Positions 4,942 through 7,415 of a stretch of 7,415 nucleotides of DNA are shown one piece after another; position 1 is the stretch's first letter; every line of letters begins with the position of its first letter. Under the pieces are notes generated by a model. It was given only the letters and a program-made list of their open reading frames with translations. It was not told the origin of the DNA and ran no database searches. Source of the stretch: Abditibacteriales bacterium (GTDB lineage: Bacteria > Armatimonadota > Abditibacteriia > Abditibacteriales > JANWYM01). The stretch covers positions 1 to 7,415 of the forward strand of contig JANWYM010000194.1 of assembly GCA_025055355.1 (NCBI GenBank). Reading direction: 5' to 3'. The position numbers were made by a program, and so were the translations under genes.

Positions 4942-5021
4942 ACGCGGTCACCACGTCCCCTCCAGGCGGGAAGGGGCGTCACGGGTGCGGTTCACCAAGG
5001 CTTTTTACCCTACTTCTAAGC

Positions 5022-5103
5022 GTCATTGCGAGTGCAGCGAAGCAATTTCCTCTGCGGCAGCCGTCTCCTCTGCAGGGGATTGCTTGAATGCGCTCGTAAT
5101 GAC
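5022..5103. repeat. Imperfect palindromic interspersed repeat (CGTCATTGCGAG type)
   Basis: GTCATTGCGAG, GAAGCAAT and CTGC on the left are mirrored by CTGC, ATTGCTT and GCTCGTAATGAC on the right, forming an 82-bp interrupted palindrome. Repeats beginning with GTCATTGCGAG and containing GAAGCAAT are found dispersed in many bacterial genomes. It lies in the spacer between the small ORF and the M20 hydrolase. Confidence 0.7.
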
Positions 5104-5262
5104 ATTTTCCGGCAGCGAGGGATTATCTCGCTGGGCTCACAATGCTAATTTACTGCAGCAAGGAATTGCCTTGCTATGCTCGCCATCCCAGACATTCTCA
5201 TCGGGGAGGGGTCGGGGGAGAAGGATAGGAATGACGGTAACCGCGTCACTCTCGAATACCTT

Positions 5263-6420
5263 CTACTCAAACCTCCTTATCATTTCAAAATATACCTCCG
5301 TTGCCTGCAACACCTGCTCACACTCCACCCACTCCACCGCCCCGTGTGCCTGGTCAATGCTGCCCGGGCCGAACACAACCGCAGGTATGCCAGCGCGGGT
5401 GAACTTGCTCGCGTCGGTGCCGTAGGGGACGCCGGTAAATGCCGCACGACCCAGCACGTGGCGACAGGCTTCAGAGGCGACGCGGCAGATGTCGGCGTCT
5501 TCGGGCGTTTCCATGGGCGCGTCCAACAGGAAGGGTTCTAATGTCACGTGCAGTTCGGCGTCCTCTTGTTTCATCCGTTCCAGCAACGTGTAGAACGGTT
5601 GCACCGCTTCATCGGGCGTTTCGCCGGGGATGACGCGGCGGTCCACTTCAATCGTGCAGCGGTCGGGGACGAAGTTGACCTGCACCCCGCCGTGAATGAC
5701 GCCGATGTTGAGCGTCGCCCCGCCGGTGAGCGAGTGGTCTTTCTGCGCGAGCGTCGGCACGATGTCCTCTTCGATGCGCCGAATGACCCGCGCCATTTTG
5801 GTTATCGCGTTGATGCCGAGATGTGGCTTCGCGCTATGGGCGGCGCGCCCGTGAACGATGAGGCGAAACCGCGCAAGTCCTTTGTGGGCGCGGATGATGT
5901 GGAGTTCTGTCGGTTCGGCGATGACCGCGCCATCGGCTGTGAAGTTCTCCGCGAGATGGAGCGCGCCGCGAAACAGATGCTCCTCGTCAATCGCGCCGCA
6001 GAAGAGAACGTTTACGTTCGGTTGCTCCCCCGACTGCTTCCATCGTCGAAGCGCGTGAATCATCCCCACCAACCCCGCCTTCGTGTCGCACGCGCCGCGC
6101 CCGTAGAGTTTGCCGTCTGCAATCACGGGTCGGAACGGGTCAATCGTCATCACGGAGACGGAGGCAGTGTCCAGGTGCGCTTCAAACAGCAGCGCGCGGT
6201 GGGGATGCTTGCCTTCCAGCCGTGCCACGATGTTCGGGCGGTTCGGCAGCACTTCGTAGGTCTCAAACGGGATGTCCGCGTCGCGGAAAAAGTCGCTGAG
6301 ATACGCGACCAAGTTCTTCTCCCCGACTGTGCCGCTGGGCAGGTCAGGGTTCACGCTGTCAATTGCCACGGCGTCTTGCAGGGTGGCTAAAACTTCGTTG
6401 TCGCTGCGGGTCCATGACAT
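5263..6420 (-). CDS. M20-family metallohydrolase, ArgE/DapE-like deacylase
   Basis: A 385-residue zinc-dependent hydrolase of the M20 peptidase / acetylornithine deacetylase / succinyl-diaminopimelate desuccinylase group, acting on N-acyl amino acids or small peptides in the cytoplasm. Metal and catalytic motifs are complete: EAHLDTAS (H82 metal, D84), RGACDTKAGL (D112 bridging), AIDEEH (E146 general base, E147 metal), AEPTEL (E169 metal) and DQAHGAVEW (H359 metal). The lid/dimerisation domain spans roughly 178-290, with GRAAHSAKPHLGINAI at its start. The YGTDASKF motif near 335 is typical of the family. ATG 6420 is preferred over a TTG at 6426. The gene begins 12 nt after the stop of the polysaccharide deacetylase, so the two form an operon. 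Exact substrate cannot be told from sequence; an ArgE-like role is possible but no arg or dap gene is adjacent. Confidence 0.9.
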   Translation of the reverse strand: MSWTRSDNEVLATLQDAVAIDSVNPDLPSGTVGEKNLVAYLSDFFRDADIPFETYEVLPNRPNIVARLEGKHPHRALLFEAHLDTASVSVMTIDPFRPVIADGKLYGRGACDTKAGLVGMIHALRRWKQSGEQPNVNVLFCGAIDEEHLFRGALHLAENFTADGAVIAEPTELHIIRAHKGLARFRLIVHGRAAHSAKPHLGINAITKMARVIRRIEEDIVPTLAQKDHSLTGGATLNIGVIHGGVQVNFVPDRCTIEVDRRVIPGETPDEAVQPFYTLLERMKQEDAELHVTLEPFLLDAPMETPEDADICRVASEACRHVLGRAAFTGVPYGTDASKFTRAGIPAVVFGPGSIDQAHGAVEWVECEQVLQATEVYFEMIRRFE

Positions 6421-6432
6421 AGGCAACCGTTC

Positions 6433-7182
6433 TTATCGTCTGGCGGTTTTCCGCCACTCAATCAACCGCTGCGCCACTGCCACGACAGGCGCGACCCAGA
6501 GGCGATGCCGCTGGCGGGCGAGGTGGATAACGAGTTCACGGAAGTCCACCTCCTGCACGGCGAGATGTCCCTGATGAATGCCGTGAAATGTGAGAATCGT
6601 CCAGCGATGCTGCGCAGCGGCGCGTTCCGCCAAGCCGACGAGTTCCGCGCCAGACATGCGCTCGACAGGGAACGAGGAGAGGTAGGCTAAATCCGCCGTG
6701 AGCGGATGGTTGGCGATTTCACCCTTGCCGCGTCCCGCCGGGAAATGTTTGGCGACGATAGGCACATAACTTTGGCGGTTCACGCCTTCGCCTACGTAGT
6801 CCTGATAGCACGGGTAGCAGAACGTGAAAACTTCCTGCTCAGGAATCAACGCGCGCAGCCGCCGCGAGGCTTCAAGGATGTCGGCTTCTATCTCCGCTAA
6901 CGTCATGCTTTCCAGTCCACCCTCGGGGTTTCCCGAAAAGTTGCGGCTGCAAGGGTGGTTGACGGTGTGGTTGCCGACCTCATGCCCCGCCCAGGCGACC
7001 GCGCGCCACGGCTGCAAGCGTTCCATGAAGTCGTCACCGCGAGGGTTGATGTAAAACGTCGCTTTCAAATTGTGTTCGTTCAACAACGGGATGGCTGTGT
7101 CCAACTGCGACTGCATTCCGTCGTCGAACGTCAGCGAGACCGCGCCTTCGCAGCCTGCGGGAAAAGGAGTTGTAATGGGCAT
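6433..7182 (-). CDS. NodB-type polysaccharide deacetylase (CE4 family)
   Basis: A 249-residue single-domain carbohydrate esterase 4 enzyme that removes N- or O-acetyl groups from polysaccharides such as peptidoglycan or chitin-like polymers. Family motifs in order: motif 1 SLTFDDG (16-22, with D20 base and D21 metal), ATFYI (41-45), motif 2 HEVGNHTVNHP (67-77, metal H72 and H76), motif 3-like FCYPCYQ (121-127; Arg of the usual RxPY motif is replaced) and a late ILTFHGIHQGH (196-206) with the catalytic His. No signal peptide or membrane segment is seen, so a cytoplasmic or non-classical location is implied. The start ATG has GAGGG 6 nt upstream. First gene of an operon with the M20 hydrolase. 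The start region lies in duplicated sequence, and a second, non-functional copy of the first codons lies upstream. Confidence 0.9.
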   Translation of the reverse strand: MPITTPFPAGCEGAVSLTFDDGMQSQLDTAIPLLNEHNLKATFYINPRGDDFMERLQPWRAVAWAGHEVGNHTVNHPCSRNFSGNPEGGLESMTLAEIEADILEASRRLRALIPEQEVFTFCYPCYQDYVGEGVNRQSYVPIVAKHFPAGRGKGEIANHPLTADLAYLSSFPVERMSGAELVGLAERAAAQHRWTILTFHGIHQGHLAVQEVDFRELVIHLARQRHRLWVAPVVAVAQRLIEWRKTARR

Positions 7183-7225
7183 AAGTCCCTCTGAACCGTA
7201 AGAAGGCTGGAACTGTCAGCGGATT
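7157..7225 (-). repeat. Duplicated gene-start leader, copy 1 (functional)
   Basis: This contains the ribosome binding site and first codons of the polysaccharide deacetylase. Positions 7179-7225 match 7320-7365 with one substitution and one 1-nt gap. Weaker similarity continues into the first codons (to about 7157, matching 7297). Confidence 0.85.
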
Positions 7226-7295
7226 GCGGTAACGGATGAAGCGGATTACTTGGCGGCAGACGAGACGCCATCCGTTTCATCCGCTACCGCAATCC
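7221..7295. repeat. Long hairpin element between the two leader copies
   Basis: The 26-nt arms at 7221-7246 and 7270-7295 are inverted repeats matching at 24 of 26 positions, with a 23-nt centre. Each arm carries repeated GCGGAT/CGGAT units (start GGATTGCGGTA). It looks like a mobile palindromic repeat or a foldback left by recombination; no transposase is present. Confidence 0.75.
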
Positions 7296-7323
7296 TTGCC
7301 GCAAAGGGAGTTGCCACAGGCAT
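7246..7323 (-). pseudogene. Vestigial deacetylase start, 25 codons
   Basis: Copy 2 of the leader opens a frame MPVATPFAARIAVADETDGV and ends at TAA 7246-7248. The first codons parallel MPITTPFPAG of the deacetylase, then the frame runs into the hairpin element. It is best read as the orphaned original or duplicated start left when the element and duplication arose. If translated, it would form a short peptide just upstream of the deacetylase. Confidence 0.5.
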
Positions 7324-7377
7324 AAGTTCCTCTGAACCGTAAAAGGCTGGAACTGTCAGCGGATTGGGGGTAAGGAT
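7297..7377 (-). repeat. Duplicated gene-start leader, copy 2
   Basis: Second copy of the deacetylase leader, about 141 nt further upstream on the minus strand, with the same ribosome binding site (CAGAGGAACTT) and ATG CCT start. It continues past 7365 into sequence similar to the beginning of the hairpin arm. Confidence 0.85.
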
Positions 7378-7415
7378 TTATAGGGTTTTTTTTAGTGAGC
7401 CACCCAGTAATAAGC

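Larger units (their letters stand above)
4850..5262. other. Repeat-bearing spacer without genes
   Basis: Apart from the 4910-4941 and 5022-5103 inverted repeats, this spacer holds a GCAAGG / CCTTGC hairpin (5158-5163 / 5169-5174) and a small dyad around 5231-5248. No T tract typical of a terminator follows the M20 gene stop. Frames in this stretch are short and repeat-derived; I see no gene. Confidence 0.55.

Noticed and set aside
5548..6390. Long plus-strand frame of 280 codons
   Set aside because: It is antisense to the M20 hydrolase, which carries all metal-binding motifs; the plus frame has no recognisable domain and arises from GC-rich codon bias.
7370..7410. Possible promoter before the deacetylase leader (TATAAA on the minus strand)
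   Set aside because: No acceptable -35 hexamer is found 16-18 bp upstream; the region is simply A-rich.
1..7415. CRISPR array or transposase gene
   Set aside because: No regularly spaced direct repeats and no transposase motifs were found; the repeats present are isolated palindromes or a single two-copy duplication.

Overview
The window looks like bacterial chromosome of moderate-to-high GC, with short intergenic spacers full of small palindromes. Its gene content is mixed: an orphan csrA, a chromosomal MazF-type toxin-antitoxin pair, a fragment of an RHS/YD-repeat gene, a zinc-ribbon membrane protein and two hydrolases. Several intergenic phrases (a GCAGGCT/AGCCTGC hairpin, a 'CGTCATTGCGAG' palindrome, a 'GCGCTCAGGACAGGCTCT' phrase) have the look of interspersed repeats of environmental and thermophilic bacteria. 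Armatimonadota-like is my weak guess for the lineage; nothing here proves it.

Layout. Positions 27-470 (+) hold an AT-richer multi-pass membrane protein of unknown function, bracketed by two copies of a short leader sequence. Positions 471-789 are mostly non-coding. Positions 790-1378 (-) carry a ribbon-helix-helix antitoxin and a MazF/PemK endoribonuclease with overlapping ends, a near-perfect sigma-70 promoter and an operator-like palindrome. That promoter abuts a truncated RHS core fragment on the opposite strand (1459-1887). Positions 1908-3539 (-) form a two-gene operon: a DUF4367-like membrane-anchored protein, then a double zinc-ribbon protein with a C-terminal membrane anchor, behind a clear promoter. 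Positions 3645-4170 are a hairpin-rich spacer. Positions 4171-4401 (-) are csrA. Upstream of csrA lie an unusually structured 270-nt leader and a small 58-codon ORF with a very strong Shine-Dalgarno sequence. Positions 4850-5262 are a repeat-bearing spacer. Positions 5263-7182 (-) are a two-gene operon for a NodB-type polysaccharide deacetylase and an M20 (ArgE/DapE-like) metallohydrolase. Its 5' end has been rearranged: the leader and first codons are duplicated around a long hairpin element (7157-7377).

Almost all convincing genes lie on the minus strand; the exceptions are the first membrane protein and the RHS remnant. The most interesting signal is the csrA leader. It contains a 10-nt complement of the csrA Shine-Dalgarno, a second complement whose pairing is topologically interlocked with the first, two further hairpins and several GGA motifs. 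This suggests a self-regulated RNA switch. No CRISPR array, tRNA, rRNA or transposase was found.
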